NCBI RefSeq assembly: GCF_003576645.1
Contig: NC_044918.1
Coordinates: forward strand, 26,972,127-27,036,126
Direction: 5' to 3'
DNA from: Ipomoea triloba
Lineage: Eukaryota > Streptophyta > Magnoliopsida > Solanales > Convolvulaceae
DNA length: 64,000 nucleotides
Part shown: one piece after another, positions 12,424-23,800 of the stretch
How positions within the stretch are numbered: the stretch's first letter is position 1
Layout of the letters: every line of letters starts with the position of its first letter
The notes under the pieces: generated by a model
Databases searched by the model: none
The model's input: only the letters and a program-made list of their open reading frames with translations
Told to the model about the DNA's origin: nothing
Program-made: the position numbers and the translations under genes

Positions 12424-12910
12424 GTTTTTTCAAAATAGTCCCTCGACAATTGCTCATTTTCAATTTTGCATTTTGACATTCAATTGCACCAAATCTAGTC
12501 ACTTGACTTTTAAAAACTCGTCCAATTCAGTCATCCGTTACATATTCCATCTAATCAGTGTTAAAATATAATGGAGGGAATTTTTGTCCGTTTACCTATT
12601 GTACGCCTAATATACATCGAGAAATAGTCGATAGACCATTTTGAGAATAGTCGAGGGACCATTTTGAAATAAAAAACTCTTTTGTTTATTTTCATTTTTT
12701 AAAACTCTATCAAATTAGAAATTTTTGTAGATTATTTTTCTCACAAATATAAATAGTTAAAATCGCACAATCCAACCTCAAAATTTTTAACTTCCTCTAT
12801 AGACTTTTTCCCTATATCTAAACATACAAACTACACCTCTATTCCTATCAAGTTTTACAATAAGTTTCGTAAATTTCATAAATACTCATATACTTTTTAT
12901 TTTTATCTAT
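12424..12910. repeat. Left arm of a large inverted repeat (MITE plus neighbour)
   Basis: The arm holds a small element bounded by caaaatagtccctcgac (12431) and its inverse gtcgagggaccattttga (12648), followed by about 240 bp of unique sequence (12680-12910). The whole arm reappears in inverted orientation at 19139-19763. The two arms are similar but not identical (roughly 85-90 % by eye), with small indels, so the duplication is old enough to have diverged. Confidence 0.8.
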
Positions 12911-12917
12911 TTATGTT

Positions 12918-13370
12918 CATTGACAATCAATCACTATGTATCACATTAAATATTATTTTTATCATTGAAAAACATTATTATTAATTTTCGAGCTTAGACA
13001 CCCAAAGCGTGCAAAATGTAGGGAAAATGTTTGACCGAAAGATAAGTTTTTCCAGTAAACTTCTCGAAACTAAGAAATACGATTCACTTCTTGGTCAATG
13101 ACAAAATGTTGAAAAACCTAGCAAACCAAATGCAAAAATAATTACCATAAAACAGACAATCCTAAATCTAAAGCCTCAACCTTTACCACAATTACAAGTT
13201 CTTGTCATTTTGAAGTTTGTTTGTATTTTATATATGAATATTAATAAAATAAATTTTGAAAGCGAAACGTTTTTACGAAAGTATGTAAAAAAAATAATGT
13301 TATTTCTATCAATAAAAATAATATTTGATGTGATACATAGTGATTGATTGCCTATTAAACTTTTAGTATA
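12918..13370. repeat. Short-arm inverted repeat (MITE-like fold-back)
   Basis: The stretch from tgacaatcaatcactatgta (about 12920) through atattatttttatcattg is matched in inverse by caataaaaataatatttgat and tacatagtgattgattg at 13309-13357. The arms are about 60-80 bp and enclose about 300 bp with no ORF. It resembles a MITE, but no TSD was identified. Confidence 0.55.
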
Positions 13371-14805
13371 ATTATATATATACTAGTTTTATACGCGCAT
13401 TGCGCGAATGGGTTAATGCCCAATGTTTATATTTAAATAAATATTTGAAAGTATATCAATGCAAGATTATATAGGAGAAGTTTATACATGGGTAATTGAA
13501 TGTCGAATTTTTTTATTTAAATATCTAACTCAAAGTATATGAATACAGGATAATATAGAAAATTCATTATAATTATTACTAAAATAAATGTTTGCAACCT
13601 TGTAAAATCGATAGTCTAAATATTTGGTCTAAAAATGATAGTCTAAATAAATACAACTTTTAATTTGAATTTTTGTAAGTGTTCTTAATTCTCTTTTGAG
13701 TAACATTGTCATTGTCTTCATCTTTACTATTTGTTCTCTTCCTTTTTGTTGGTAGTGTGTTATTTGCAATTCGGATATTGTTGGTAGCATAGATGACAAC
13801 GTCATGCAATGAGATTATGATATAGGAGCTATGGACTTTCCTTTAGGTATTCTGCTTGGGGTTCATTTGGTTCAACCATTATTGTTGAATGAGTTATTGT
13901 GGATAAAGAAATCCCTAGTTTAAGAAAAAAGATTAAATAATTTAATAAAAATTTGGAAATTTAAAATATTATGTATTCCAAAGATATTAAAAGGTAGTTT
14001 CTCGCTTCAATTTGCTGGGTAATGGGTTATTTGAGTACTTTCATTGTCAACAAATCCCCCAAGTAGTTAATATGATTGGTTTCAAACTATTCTTTTTTAT
14101 TGTTTTCATGGTATTAAAGAAATACATGTGTATCATTTTTTGGTGTAACTACTAATTTATTTAATTCAATAAGAGTAAAATAGAGTGATTCCGCTTCAAT
14201 TTGTTGGGTTATTATTTGAGTACTCTCTTTGTCAACCAATCCCTAAGTAGTTAATATAATTAGCTTCAAATTATTTTTAAAAAAAATTTCATAGTATTAA
14301 TAAAATACTTGGTAAATAAATATATAACATTATTTTGTACCATAACTTTGATATTTAATTACAAGATATTGTAAAAATAAGATAATGAACAATGTAATGA
14401 ATATCAATTGATAAATTTGAATGTAAATGTTAGGAATATATTGTAATTGTTTTGATGAACCCAAAATGTAATATTAGATCCCCAATTTTATTTTGAGTCT
14501 AGTATAGGATTACGCCGAGTACAAGCCCAGTCGATTAAGTGGAAATTACAATAGTATAAATTTTTAATTTATACTTGTAAGTCATTCGCTTCCACTTTAT
14601 AAATTGAGGAGAATTTGGAAGATTGATCAAGACTCGAAAACATCCCGGAACAAGACAACGGTTCGTATTGCAAGAATTAATTCTTTGAAAGAATTAATTA
14701 ATTCAAGATGAATATGTTGCAATTAAAAGTCAAAATTGAAAGTCAACCTCGAATGGGTTCTCTCACAAAATATTTTAGAAGCTAACTCATGCAAGGAAAA
14801 TATTT

Positions 14806-15215
14806 TTGGATATGAGGATGACCTCATGGAGCAATAATGGCGTGGTCAACCTTGACCATATTCAAAAGAAGAGGATGACTTGCTTCAAGGATAAATTTGG
14901 TGATGAGGATGACCCATTAATTAAAAGAAAGGGGAAGAAAGACCTTAGTTTGGAGATGAGGATGACTTGGCCATTGAGGATGACTTAGTCAAAATTGAAA
15001 TCAAGATTGAGGATGAGGATGACTTAGCCTCTTGGAATTAAAATGAGGATGGGGATGACTTAGCCTCTTGGAATTAAATGAGGATGAGGATGACTTAGTC
15101 ACAAGTCATTATGAGGATGGGGCTAACCGTGTGCATTCTTGAAGGAGAAAAATGTGACTTTATTTTGGAGATAAAAATGAGGATGGGGATGACCTACACC
15201 TCATAAATAAAGGTC
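14806..15215 (+). repeat. Minisatellite of gaggatga words inside the LTR
   Basis: Irregular units containing gaggatgagg, ggatgacttagcctcttgga or aatgaggatggggatgac recur about ten times. The short ORF across it (14806-14988) is an artefact of the repeat. It lies at the same relative place as the minisatellite in the Sirevirus LTR. Confidence 0.75.
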
Positions 15216-15982
15216 AACCCATTATGCCATGCATGAGAATGATTCACGTGAAATCCAAAGCAATAGGGGAAAGAATAAAAATCATTTTTGAGGCTGAGTA
15301 TGGCGTGATCAAGGAAGAAAAATAGGATGGTCTATTTTTATTTATCCAAAAGGAGTCCAACACTGCCAACAACATTTCTAAAAAGGGAGAATATTATTTT
15401 TCCTATTTATGGCATGAGGATGACTCCAAAAGGTGAATTCAAATAATATTGCTACATGGAGCTGAAGATCATTATCAGAAAAGTCAGTGTACTTTTCGGT
15501 GGCATTAATTATGCTCAAGCAAGAGTCACCAAACGGATATATCTCAGAGCAACTTGACTTATGGATAATGAACAAAGTCAAGTGTTCACACTACCAAGTC
15601 AAGGATGGATGGCTACAAGTTACAAGGAAAATTATATCAGTGATTGCAGAATAACGTTGGAGAATTATCAGAAGCAAATATTCAAATTCATCTAACAGAG
15701 CCATCAAAGTTGACGAAGACCATCTGAAAGCATTTAATGCTCTGAAGAATTACAACGAGCAAATAGCTAATTTAGCTATATAAACCCAAGAAGACTTGAT
15801 ACATACATGAATGACACAAGAGAAGAGACAGGGAATAGACACGGATGAGAAAAATATTAGCACTGAATACACAACAAGTGAGATCATATTAGAAAGTGCT
15901 AAGTATTGAGCTAAAAACGAGAGAAATCAAGTCTTAGAAAGAAATACTCTTATTTCTTGAAAAGAAAATTATAGGAGTGTAG

Positions 15983-16190
15983 CTTTGTGCAAGACACTCG
16001 GGGAAACTAAGTGTAGCTGGGTGCAAAACACTTGGTTGAAAAGCTTTGTGCGAATTACTCGGAGGAGTGCAGCTTTGTGCAGAATACTCGTGGAGACTAA
16101 GTGTAGCTGGGTGCAAAACGCTTGGTTGAAGGGCGTAGCTGGGTGCAAGACGCTCGTGAATGTAGTTGGGTGCAAGACGTTCGGGTTTGA
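15983..16190 (+). repeat. Minisatellite with a gtagctgggtgcaaaac core
   Basis: Units with agctgggtgcaaaacacttg, agctttgtgcagaatactcg and tagttgggtgcaagacg repeat about seven times at roughly 30-bp spacing, and a longer 90-bp period is also visible (15993-16175). Short ORFs occur on both strands because the units are multiples of three. It is part of the copia LTR. Confidence 0.75.
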
Positions 16191-17547
16191 GTGTTGCTGT
16201 AGGGAAAGTGTATCCGGAGTAGAGGAGTGCTAGAAGAACACTGATTCACTATTGTATCTGGGTGATTGAAGATAGTGAAATCTCTCCTGGAGGAAGGAGA
16301 AAGTGGAGTAGGATGATTACATCACCTCCGAACCACTATAAATCCCTGTGTCATTTACTTTATCTGCTCATATATCTGCTTACATATTTATCCATCTGAG
16401 CATCACATGTATTGCATATTTTGTCACATTTATTGCTATATGCTTTATTGATCCACGTGACATCATATTTGCATACAAAATATATTTGCATACTCAACCT
16501 CATCCTATCAAAGTTTATTTGTTGTAATGCTACGAACCCAACTATACATTGCGTATACTATTTGATCTGGGTTTGATAGTTCCCACGTCCGCATGCGAGC
16601 CAAACTTTATATACTCAGTATTTGAGTTATTTCTGACGTTTCTAACGTGTTGCATGTCGTGAAGCTTCATTTTTACGTAACTTTGTTTATAGCACTTTAC
16701 CGTTTATTATTTCCACTGCGTAATTCAAGTTTAATTTTTTGTTTAACTACAAATTTATTTAATTCAATAAGAGTAAAATAGAGTGATTCCGCTTCAATTT
16801 GTTGGGTTATTTGAGTACTCTCTTTGTCAACCAATCCCCAAGTAGTTGATATAATTAGCTTCAAATTAATTTTTAAAAAAANTTCATAGTATTAATAAAA
16901 TACTTGGTAAATAAATAAATAACATTATTTTGTACTATAACTTTGATATTTAATTACAAGATATTGTAAAAATAAGATAATGGACAATGTAATGAATATC
17001 AATTGATAAATTTGAATGTAGAGAATCTTTGCATGAGAGAAAATAAAGACAATATAACTAATGAAATTATTTTCTCTTATTTAATTTAATTTTTGATAAT
17101 GAATAATTTTTTCAAATAAAGGTATTGTAGACACATAATTATAAATTAAAGAAATACATATGTATCATTTTTTGTTGTAGCTACTAATTTATTTAATTTA
17201 ATAAGAGTAAAATAGACTGAGAAACTTAATTATGTCAAATTTGATTGAGATGAAGTTCGAACCTAAGACCTTTCTTATAGAAATTAATGGGTAAGTTAAA
17301 AGTTAACGGAACATTAACGGAGAAGAGATATTTAACGGAAAACTTAACGGATAATCATAAAAGTAAGGTTAAATTAGGTAATCTCTATTAATAATATTAA
17401 TCTGAATTATCTTAACCATCTATTTGATTAAATAATTCATCTGAACCATCCATTTGATTAAATAATTTGACCGCCATTTTTTCTACCCATTTTAGGCCTA
17501 ACTCTCTTTGGCTCTTATTAGTATATATATATAGTATATATATTTTA

Positions 17548-19071
17548 TACGCGCATTGCGCGAATGGGTTAATGCCCAATGTTTATATTTAAATAAATAT
17601 TTGAAAGTATATCAATGCAAGATTATATAGGAGAAGTTTATACATGGGTAATTGAATGTCGAATTTTTTTATTTAAATATCTAACTCAAAGTATATGAAT
17701 CCAGGATAATATAGAAAATTCATTATAATTATTACTAAAATAAATGTTTGCAACCTTGTAAAATCGATAGTCTAAATATTTGGTCTAAAAATGATAGTCT
17801 AAATAAATACAACTTTTAATTTGAATTTTTGTAAGTGTTCTTAATTCTCTTTTGAGTAACATTGTCATTGTCTTCATCTTTACTATTTGTTCACTTCCTT
17901 TTTGTTGGTAGTGTGTTATTTGCAATTCGGTTATTTTTTGTAGCATAGATGACAACGTCATGCAATGAGATTATGATATAGGAGCTATGGACTTTCCTTT
18001 AGGTGTTCTGCTTGGGGTTCATTTGGTTCAACCATTATTGTTGAATGAGTTATTGTGGATAAAGAAATCCCTAGTTTATGAAAAAAGATTAAATAAATTA
18101 ATAAAAATTTGAAAATTTAAAATATTATGTATTTCAAAGATATAAAAAGGTAGTTTCTCGCTTCAATTTGCTGGGTTATTTGAGTACTTTGATTGTCAAC
18201 AAATCCCCCAAGTAGTTAATATGATTGGTTTCAAACTATTCTTTTTTTATTTTTTCATGGTATTAAAGAAATACATATGTATCATTTTTTTGTTTAACTA
18301 CAAATTTATTTAATTCAATAAGAGTAAAATAGAGTGATTCCGCTTCAATTTGTTGGGTTATTTGAGTACTCTCTTTGTCAACCAATCCCCAAGTAGTTGA
18401 TATAATTAGCTTCAAATTAATTTTTAAAAAAAATTCATAGTATTAATAAAATACTTGGTAAATAAATAAATAACATTATTTTGTACTATAACTTTGATAT
18501 TTAATTACAAGATATTGTAAAAATAAGATAATGGACAATGTAATGAATATCAATTGATAAATTTGAATGTAGAGAATCTTTGCATGAGAGAAAATAAAGA
18601 CAATATAACTAATGAAATTATTTTCTCTTATTTAATTTAATTTTTTGATAATGAATAATTTTTTCAAATAAAGGTATTGTAGACACATAATTATAAATTA
18701 AAGAAATACATATGTATCATTTTTTGTTGTAGCTACTAATTTATTTAATTTAATAAGTGTAAAATAGACTGAGAAACTTAATTATGTCAAATTTGATTGA
18801 GATGAAGTTCGAACCTAAGACCTTTCTTATAGAAATTAATGGTAAGTTAAAAGTTAACGGAGAAGAGAATATTTAACGGAAAACTTAACGGATAATCATA
18901 AAAGTAAGGTTAAATTAGGTAATCTCTATTAATAATATTAATCTGAATTATCTTAACCATCTATTTGATTAAATAATTCATCTGAACCATCCATTTGATT
19001 AAATAATTTGACCGCTATTTTTTCTACCTATTTTAGGCCTAACTCTCTTTGGCTCTTATTAGTATAGTTGA
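17548..19071 (-). mobile_element. Helitron-like element, minus strand, copy B
   Basis: This is a near-complete copy of the element at 13383, with the minus-strand 3' hairpin (plus strand acgcgcattgcgcg at 17549-17562). The minus-strand 5' end may be TCAACTATACTAATAAGAGC, ending at 19071 on the plus strand. It abuts copy A with only a short AT-rich spacer (17520-17547), so the two are tandem and head to tail. The terminal CTRR is degenerate here. An internal segment (gtttaactacaaatttattt) is repeated about 460 bp apart within the unit. No ORF is present. Confidence 0.6.
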
Positions 19072-19086
19072 TATATAGTATATAGT

Positions 19087-19088
<2 letters not shown>

Positions 19089-19135
<47 letters not shown>
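19089..19135. repeat. (TA)n microsatellite
   Basis: About 23 uninterrupted TA dinucleotides lie between Helitron copy B and the right inverted-repeat arm. A typical hypervariable plant microsatellite. Confidence 0.95.
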
Positions 19136-19138
<3 letters not shown>

Positions 19139-19763
19139 ATATATAAAAATAAAAAGTATATATATGAGTATTTATGAAAGTTACGAAACTTATAGTGAAA
19201 CTTGATAGGGATATAGAAGAAAAGTTTGTATGTTTAGATAGGGGAAAAAAGATGGTGTGGTTTTAACTATTTATATTTGTAAAAAGAAAATTTGTATAGA
19301 AATTCTAATTTAATAGAGTCTAAAAAATGAAAATAAACAAAAATGAAATAAATAAAAGAATTTTTTTTCAAAATGGTCCCTCGACTATTCTCAAAATGTA
19401 TATTAAACATAAAATTGGTAAATGGACGAAAATACCCTCCATTTTAACACTGATTAGACGGAATATGTAACGAATGACTGCCAAAGTCCTTGTGGTCAAG
19501 TGGCATCTGGTGTCCCGATTAACACTCCAACATGGATGATGGGAGTGGGTTCGAGCCTCAGTGCCTGCAACAGGCAACTGTTGACTCGTTGCTATGATGA
19601 ATGGATACTACATTGTAACAGAGTCAGTAGTGCTCAAAAAAAAAAATGTAACGAATGTTGAATTGAGTAAGTTTTAGAGTCGAGGGACCACCTTTAGTGC
19701 AATTAAAAATCAAAATGCAAAATTAAGAATCAGTAATAGTTAAGGGACCATTTTGAGAAAAAA
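19139..19763. repeat. Right arm of the large inverted repeat
   Basis: This is the inverse of 12424-12910. The unique part lies inside (19139-19365), and the MITE bounded by caaaatggtccctcgac (19369) and gggaccattttgag (19744) lies outside. A SINE has inserted into this arm only (19477-19645), which accounts for the extra length. The duplicated arms enclose about 6.2 kb of Helitron and LTR sequence. Confidence 0.8.
19477..19645 (+). mobile_element. SINE with 12-bp target-site duplication
   Basis: The insert is about 169 bp with a tRNA-like 5' half: an A-box-like tgtggtcaagtggc (19490) and a B-box-like gggttcgagcctc (19548), the split RNA polymerase III promoter. It ends in an A run. The 12-bp sequence atgtaacgaatg occurs immediately before (19465-19476) and after it (19646-19657). 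These are the hallmarks of a tRNA-derived SINE moved by LINE machinery. The left inverted-repeat arm has the empty site, so the insertion is younger than the arm duplication. Confidence 0.92.
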
Positions 19764-20084
19764 CATTCCTATGCAAATTTCGTGTTCAAATTGCTGCTAA
19801 TTGCTGCTATTGTCCTGTTCATATTGCTGCTCCATTCACATTGACTTTATTAGTCACAGATCTAAGAAAAAGACAAAATATCATAACATATCAGGCGAAT
19901 GTTCCTATTAGCAATCTTACGTTGGGTTGTCTACGAAATTTCCATTGAGTTTCGCAGTGGCTGGAAGGAATTTTCCATTACTTTATCGTCTGTGTACACA
20001 CGCATTTTCCAAGCTCGTTAAATCTTTAGAAACTAGCTAGCTAGCTAGCAAATCAAGATAGAAGATAGTGTTCTCAATTTAAAT
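19764..20084 (+). promoter_or_regulatory. Upstream region of the TNL gene
   Basis: These 321 bp between the inverted-repeat arm and the TNL start codon should hold the core promoter and 5' leader. No convincing TATA box is visible at a fitting distance. A fourfold ctag run (about 20033-20048) lies about 40 bp before the ATG. The proximity of the repeat arm means that any distal promoter is transposon DNA. Confidence 0.4.
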
Positions 20085-20578
20085 ATGGCTTCTTCTTCTT
20101 CTTCATCTTCATCTCCATCTACTACTACTTGGGTGTATGATGTTTTCTTGAGTTTTGAAGGAGAGACACAAAAATCTTTTACTGATCATCTCTATGAAAA
20201 TTTGTGTCGGGATGGAATTAACACCTTTCGTGACGGTGAAAAAATTCGAAAAGGTCATAACATCTCTGCTGAGCTACTGAAGGCCATCGAGGGGTCCAAG
20301 ATATCCATCATCATATTTTCCAAAACTTATGCCCAATCCAGATGGTGTCTTGATGAACTGGTGAAGATTCTAGACTGTAAGAAACATTTTCAACAGATTG
20401 TTCTGCCTATATTCTACAACGTTGATCCTTCAGAGGTTCGTAAACAAACAGGCGAATTTGGTAAGGCATTAGCTCAACATCGACAACGATTTGATGATCA
20501 AAAAGTTGATGAGTGGAAAGTTGCATTCACTACTGTTGCTGATTTGTCTGGATTGGATTTGCAAGCCATGATGAACGG
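20085..20578 (+). CDS. TNL exon 1: TIR domain
   Basis: The start ATG precedes a serine run, then the TIR domain from about residue 16 (YDVFLSFEGE, where most TNLs have FRGE) to about residue 160. The WCLDEL motif supplies the glutamate known to be catalytic for plant TIR NADases. SKISIIIFSKTYAQS and VLPIFYNVDPSEVR are the expected TIR-2 and TIR-3 blocks. A GT donor lies at 20579. With the acceptor at 27433-27434 the split codon becomes GGG and reads NGYESEF, the canonical TNL junction. Read through without splicing, the frame stops almost at once, giving a TIR-only protein of 165 residues. Confidence 0.92.
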
Positions 20579-21324
20579 GTAATCCTCTTTTCAATTTTGT
20601 TTTGTTTTAACTTTTTTTGGATAGTATGATATATTTGTAACAATTTGGCTCACTCACTCATATCTATATCTATATTATTAATAAAAACAAATTCCTCCAT
20701 TTCCTATAATACAATTCCTAATATAATATATTGTTTCCTATTTTACTATTCATACTACAATTCTACATTTAAATTCCTATTATAATATTGTAAAAAAAAT
20801 AGTGTAATACAATTTGTAATAAAATATATTGTTTCCTACTTTCCTATTCGTACTACAATTCTATATTAAGATTGCTATTCTAATATTTTAAAATAGTGTA
20901 ATACAATAGAATATATTGTTTCCTACTCTCCAAAATTCCTATTCGTAATACAATACAACAATATTAAAATTTCTATTCCTATTCAACAATATTATTCCAT
21001 CACTATTCCAATTCGTATAAAAAAACGCAAATTGATTCCTCCCCATAATACAATTGGGCAATTATTTTGCTCAAATTCAAACAATGATAACATCATCAAC
21101 TACACTATGTAATATTTGTTGTTATAGTTTATATTCATTGTGTATATTATGTGTTGAAGTACGTGTATTTTTGGACCACTTAGATTTTCACATGTATATT
21201 AACAATTAACAATTAGCGATTCACACACAAAACATATTTTTGTTGCTTTTATTAATTTAAAAATTATATAAGTTACCAGTCATTTTTCAAAAAATTTAGA
21301 CAAGTAACATATATAGAAAGACTC

Positions 21325-21600
21325 ATCCTTCAACAACTTTAGCCAACACCTTCTTCCATGAAGAAGTTAAGGTCACGCTGGCCTTCTTTCAGGAAGAAGG
21401 TTGCGGTGGCCTTGCCTTCTCCCAAATCTGAAAGAAGGCAGTAGGGCCTTTCTTCCAGAATTAGAAGAAGGTTACGCCAGCCTTCTTCTAGATCTGGAAG
21501 ATGCTTTCCAAATGTGGAAGAAGGCTGTGATGCCATTCTCGGAAAGAAGATCGCCATTCTTAGAAAAATCCTCCTGGAAGAAGCAGTGGTCTTCGATCGC
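21325..21600. repeat. GAAGAAGG/CCTTCTTC-rich repetitive segment
   Basis: Within the Helitron, ccttctttc, gaagaaggtt and ggccttcttcta alternate on both strands, giving overlapping short ORFs on each. The segment is compositionally unlike its AT-rich surroundings, so it is either captured sequence or a small repeat. No gene family is recognised. Confidence 0.55.
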
Positions 21601-21970
21601 AAACAACAACAAATATAAAAGAAGATTATTTTAACATTTTTTATAATTATTAATTAGTTAATTAAAATAAAAATTTAATATAATATATCATTTTAAAAAT
21701 ATGTGTATGTCACGTTAGCTCGCTAAATAAGCTTAAAAAATTTAATGAATAAATAATTTACAGGTTACCTAACGGCCGCCAGTAATCTACAAAATAGTGT
21801 AATTGTAAATTATTTTTTTTTGTAAGTTTAAGGGTTTTAATAACAGCTTTTTGAAATTGAAGGGCTTAATTGCACATTTCAGTATAGTTGGAAAACTTAT
21901 TTGACTCTTATTCCTATCATTTCTCCTTTATGAGTATTTTTTTGATAAAAAGATGATAATTACTTAAAAG

Positions 21971-22441
21971 CATTGTTGCAAAAATCCCCGCCTAGACACC
22001 CACCCGCCTATGCGCTAGACGCTCCTAGACCGAGGCGAATTGCTCCCTAGGCGTCCGCCTAGGTAGCTGGCCGCCTATCTAGGAGGCCGCCTAGCGCCTA
22101 ACTTGGCCGACTGGGCCGAGTTGGTAACCGACTGGGTCGAATTTGGCCGAGTTAACTCGCCCAACTCGGCAGAGTTAGCCGAGTTAACTCGAGCAAGTCG
22201 GCCTTGTTAATTTTATTATTATATTTATATATATTTATTAATATAAGTAAGAGAAGTAAGAGATATATATATATAATATATATATAATATAATATATGAC
22301 ATACACCCACACACATGAATTAATTTTTTGTTTTTATAGGTCGTCGCCTAGGTACTGCCTAGGCGCCGCCTAGACCGCTTAGAAGTTATACGAATCCGAC
22401 TCATAGGTACTGACTAGCGCCTAGCGCCTACTGCAACCATG
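21971..22441. mobile_element. hAT-type MITE with 8-bp TSD
   Basis: This 471-bp element starts CATTGTTGCA and ends TGCAACCATG, giving 10-bp TIRs that match except for one base. The 8-bp sequence cttaaaag lies directly on both sides (21963-21970 and 22442-22449), as expected for hAT transposition. The interior is rich in gcctaggcg and cgcctagcgcc, so it is GC-rich at both ends with an AT-rich middle (22205-22330). No ORF is present. Confidence 0.88.
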
Positions 22442-22576
22442 CTTAAAAGTTATACGAATCCGACTCATATATGCATTTATATGTGTAAATGCAAGATGTA
22501 AGATTCGAAGTCTAATCTGGTTGACTCTTTCGAAGGGACCATTTCGGTCATCACATGCACATTTTTTTTCGAAAAG

Positions 22577-22769
22577 TTAATTACCGAAATGGTTCATTGG
22601 CTATAGCAAAATTATTAATTTCTTCCTAATTTAATGGATGTATAATGACAAAATAAACGGAGAACCAAATTGGTTAAGATTTTTAATGTCGAGGGACTTA
22701 ATTGGACAAAAAAATAGTCAAGGACCAAATTGGTAATTTCGCTATAGACAATTGACCATTTTGGTAATT
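22577..22769. mobile_element. MITE with about 40-bp TIRs
   Basis: The left end, gttaattaccgaaatggttc, is matched in inverse by accattttggtaattaac at the right end, and pairing continues through ctatagc. The length is about 193 bp. It belongs to the widespread plant class with words of the type 'accaaattggtccttgac'. A TSD is not clear, and no ORF is seen. Confidence 0.7.
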
Positions 22770-22989
22770 AACTCTTACCATAATAATTATTAGGTAAATA
22801 TACTAATATTGTGCAATTACACTATTATACCTTAAGTATAAAAATATGTTTATAAAAGTTGTAACATTTATTGAGCTATTATATAGTAATAGCTTGGGAG
22901 GTAATTTTGGCGGAAAGTTGCAAAAGTAAGATTTTATTTTTATTAGTAGTATAGATTTGAAGAATCAAAAGAAAAGTATTGTTGTTTAT

Positions 22990-23800
22990 AATTTGCATAT
23001 TGGAAAGTATTATGGGTAGGTTTCGATTTGCGTTTTTAATTGGAGTAGTGGCGGAATAATATTGTTGAATAGGAATAGGAATTTTAATATTGTTGTATTG
23101 TATTAAGAATAAGAATTTAATATAGAATTGTAGTACGGATATGAATGTAGGAAACAATATATTGTATTAGGAATTGTATTATACTATTATACAATATTAT
23201 GCAAACCTAAGTATTGTTGTTTATAATTTTCGTATTCACAAGTATTATGGGGAGGATTTGATTTAAGTTTTTTTATACAAATTGGAGTAGTGATGGAATA
23301 ATATTGTTGAATAGAAATAGAAATTTTAATATTGTTGTATTGTATTAAGAATAAGAATTTTAATGTAGAATTGTAGTATGAATAGAAAAGTAAGAAACAA
23401 TATAATATATTCTATTATGATTTGCATTACACTATTTTACAATATTAGAATAGGAATTTTAATATAGAATTGTAGTACGAATAGGAAAGTAGGAAACAAT
23501 ATATTATATCAGGAATTGTATTACATCCTACATGAGCCACCAGATATTATTAGAGACTCTTTAGAAGATGATACTCTTGGCATCCCTTGCTGGCGAAATG
23601 CCTATGGAAATAGCTAATACTGTAAACTGTATAATCTGGGTCTCCCCTTCCAATTGAAAAAAAAAAAAATCAGGAATTGTATTACAATATTTTACAATAT
23701 TAGAATAGGAATTTTAATATATAATTGTAGTACGAATAGGAAAGTAGGAAACAATATATTCTATTAGGAATTGTTTTTATTAATAGTATGAATTTCATCT
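22990..23800 (-). repeat. Inverted, multiply repeated copies of the Helitron 5' region
   Basis: Words such as gaattgtagtacgaatagga, aggaaacaatatattatat and aggaattgtattac occur three to four times here. They are reverse complements of the Helitron's own 5' part at 20690-21060 (for example aatacaattcctaatataat and tactacaattctacatt). The last copy ends gaattgtttttattaatag, the inverse of the 5' terminus. This suggests internal amplification or capture of another Helitron in opposite orientation. Confidence 0.7.
23526..23668 (+). mobile_element. Poly(A)-tailed retroposon with 18-bp TSD
   Basis: A 143-bp insert beginning tcctacatgagcc and ending in a run of about 13 A is flanked by the 18-bp repeat atcaggaattgtattaca (23508-23525 and 23669-23686). 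This is the signature of LINE-mediated retroposition of a transcript. I see no A-box or B-box, so it is either a SINE of an unfamiliar family or a short processed mRNA end. It interrupts one of the inverted Helitron repeats and is therefore younger than them. Confidence 0.85.

Larger units (their letters stand above)
14428..16730 (+). repeat. Copia-type LTR (solo or truncated), 2.3 kb
   Basis: It starts TGTTAGGAATA, as the Sirevirus LTR at 32901 starts TGTTAGGAAC. It shares that LTR's layout: a minisatellite-rich middle, then an aaccactataaatccctgtg block (compare aaccacttaaaaatctctct at 34433), a region rich in catttactt, and ttccactgcg near the end (compare ttccgctgcg at 34557). The last about 150 bp that follow ttccgctgcg in the Sirevirus LTR are missing here, and host repeat resumes abruptly, so the right end is truncated. 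No internal domain or TSD is seen. Confidence 0.65.
13383..17530 (-). mobile_element. Helitron-like element, minus strand, copy A (interrupted)
   Basis: On the minus strand the element ends with the hairpin cgcgcaatgcgcg, a short spacer and CTAG followed by T (plus strand: 13382-13400). This matches the 3' end of Helitrons: hairpin, about 10 nt, CTRR, insertion before T. The body 13400-14427 is repeated at 17560-18600. It is interrupted at 14428 by a copia LTR and resumes at about 16731. No Rep/helicase gene is present, so it is non-autonomous. The 5' TC end is not clear in this copy. There is an N at 16881. Confidence 0.6.

Noticed and set aside
15934..16233. Overlapping ORFs of 60-82 codons on both strands
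   Set aside because: These are products of a minisatellite with units near multiples of three.
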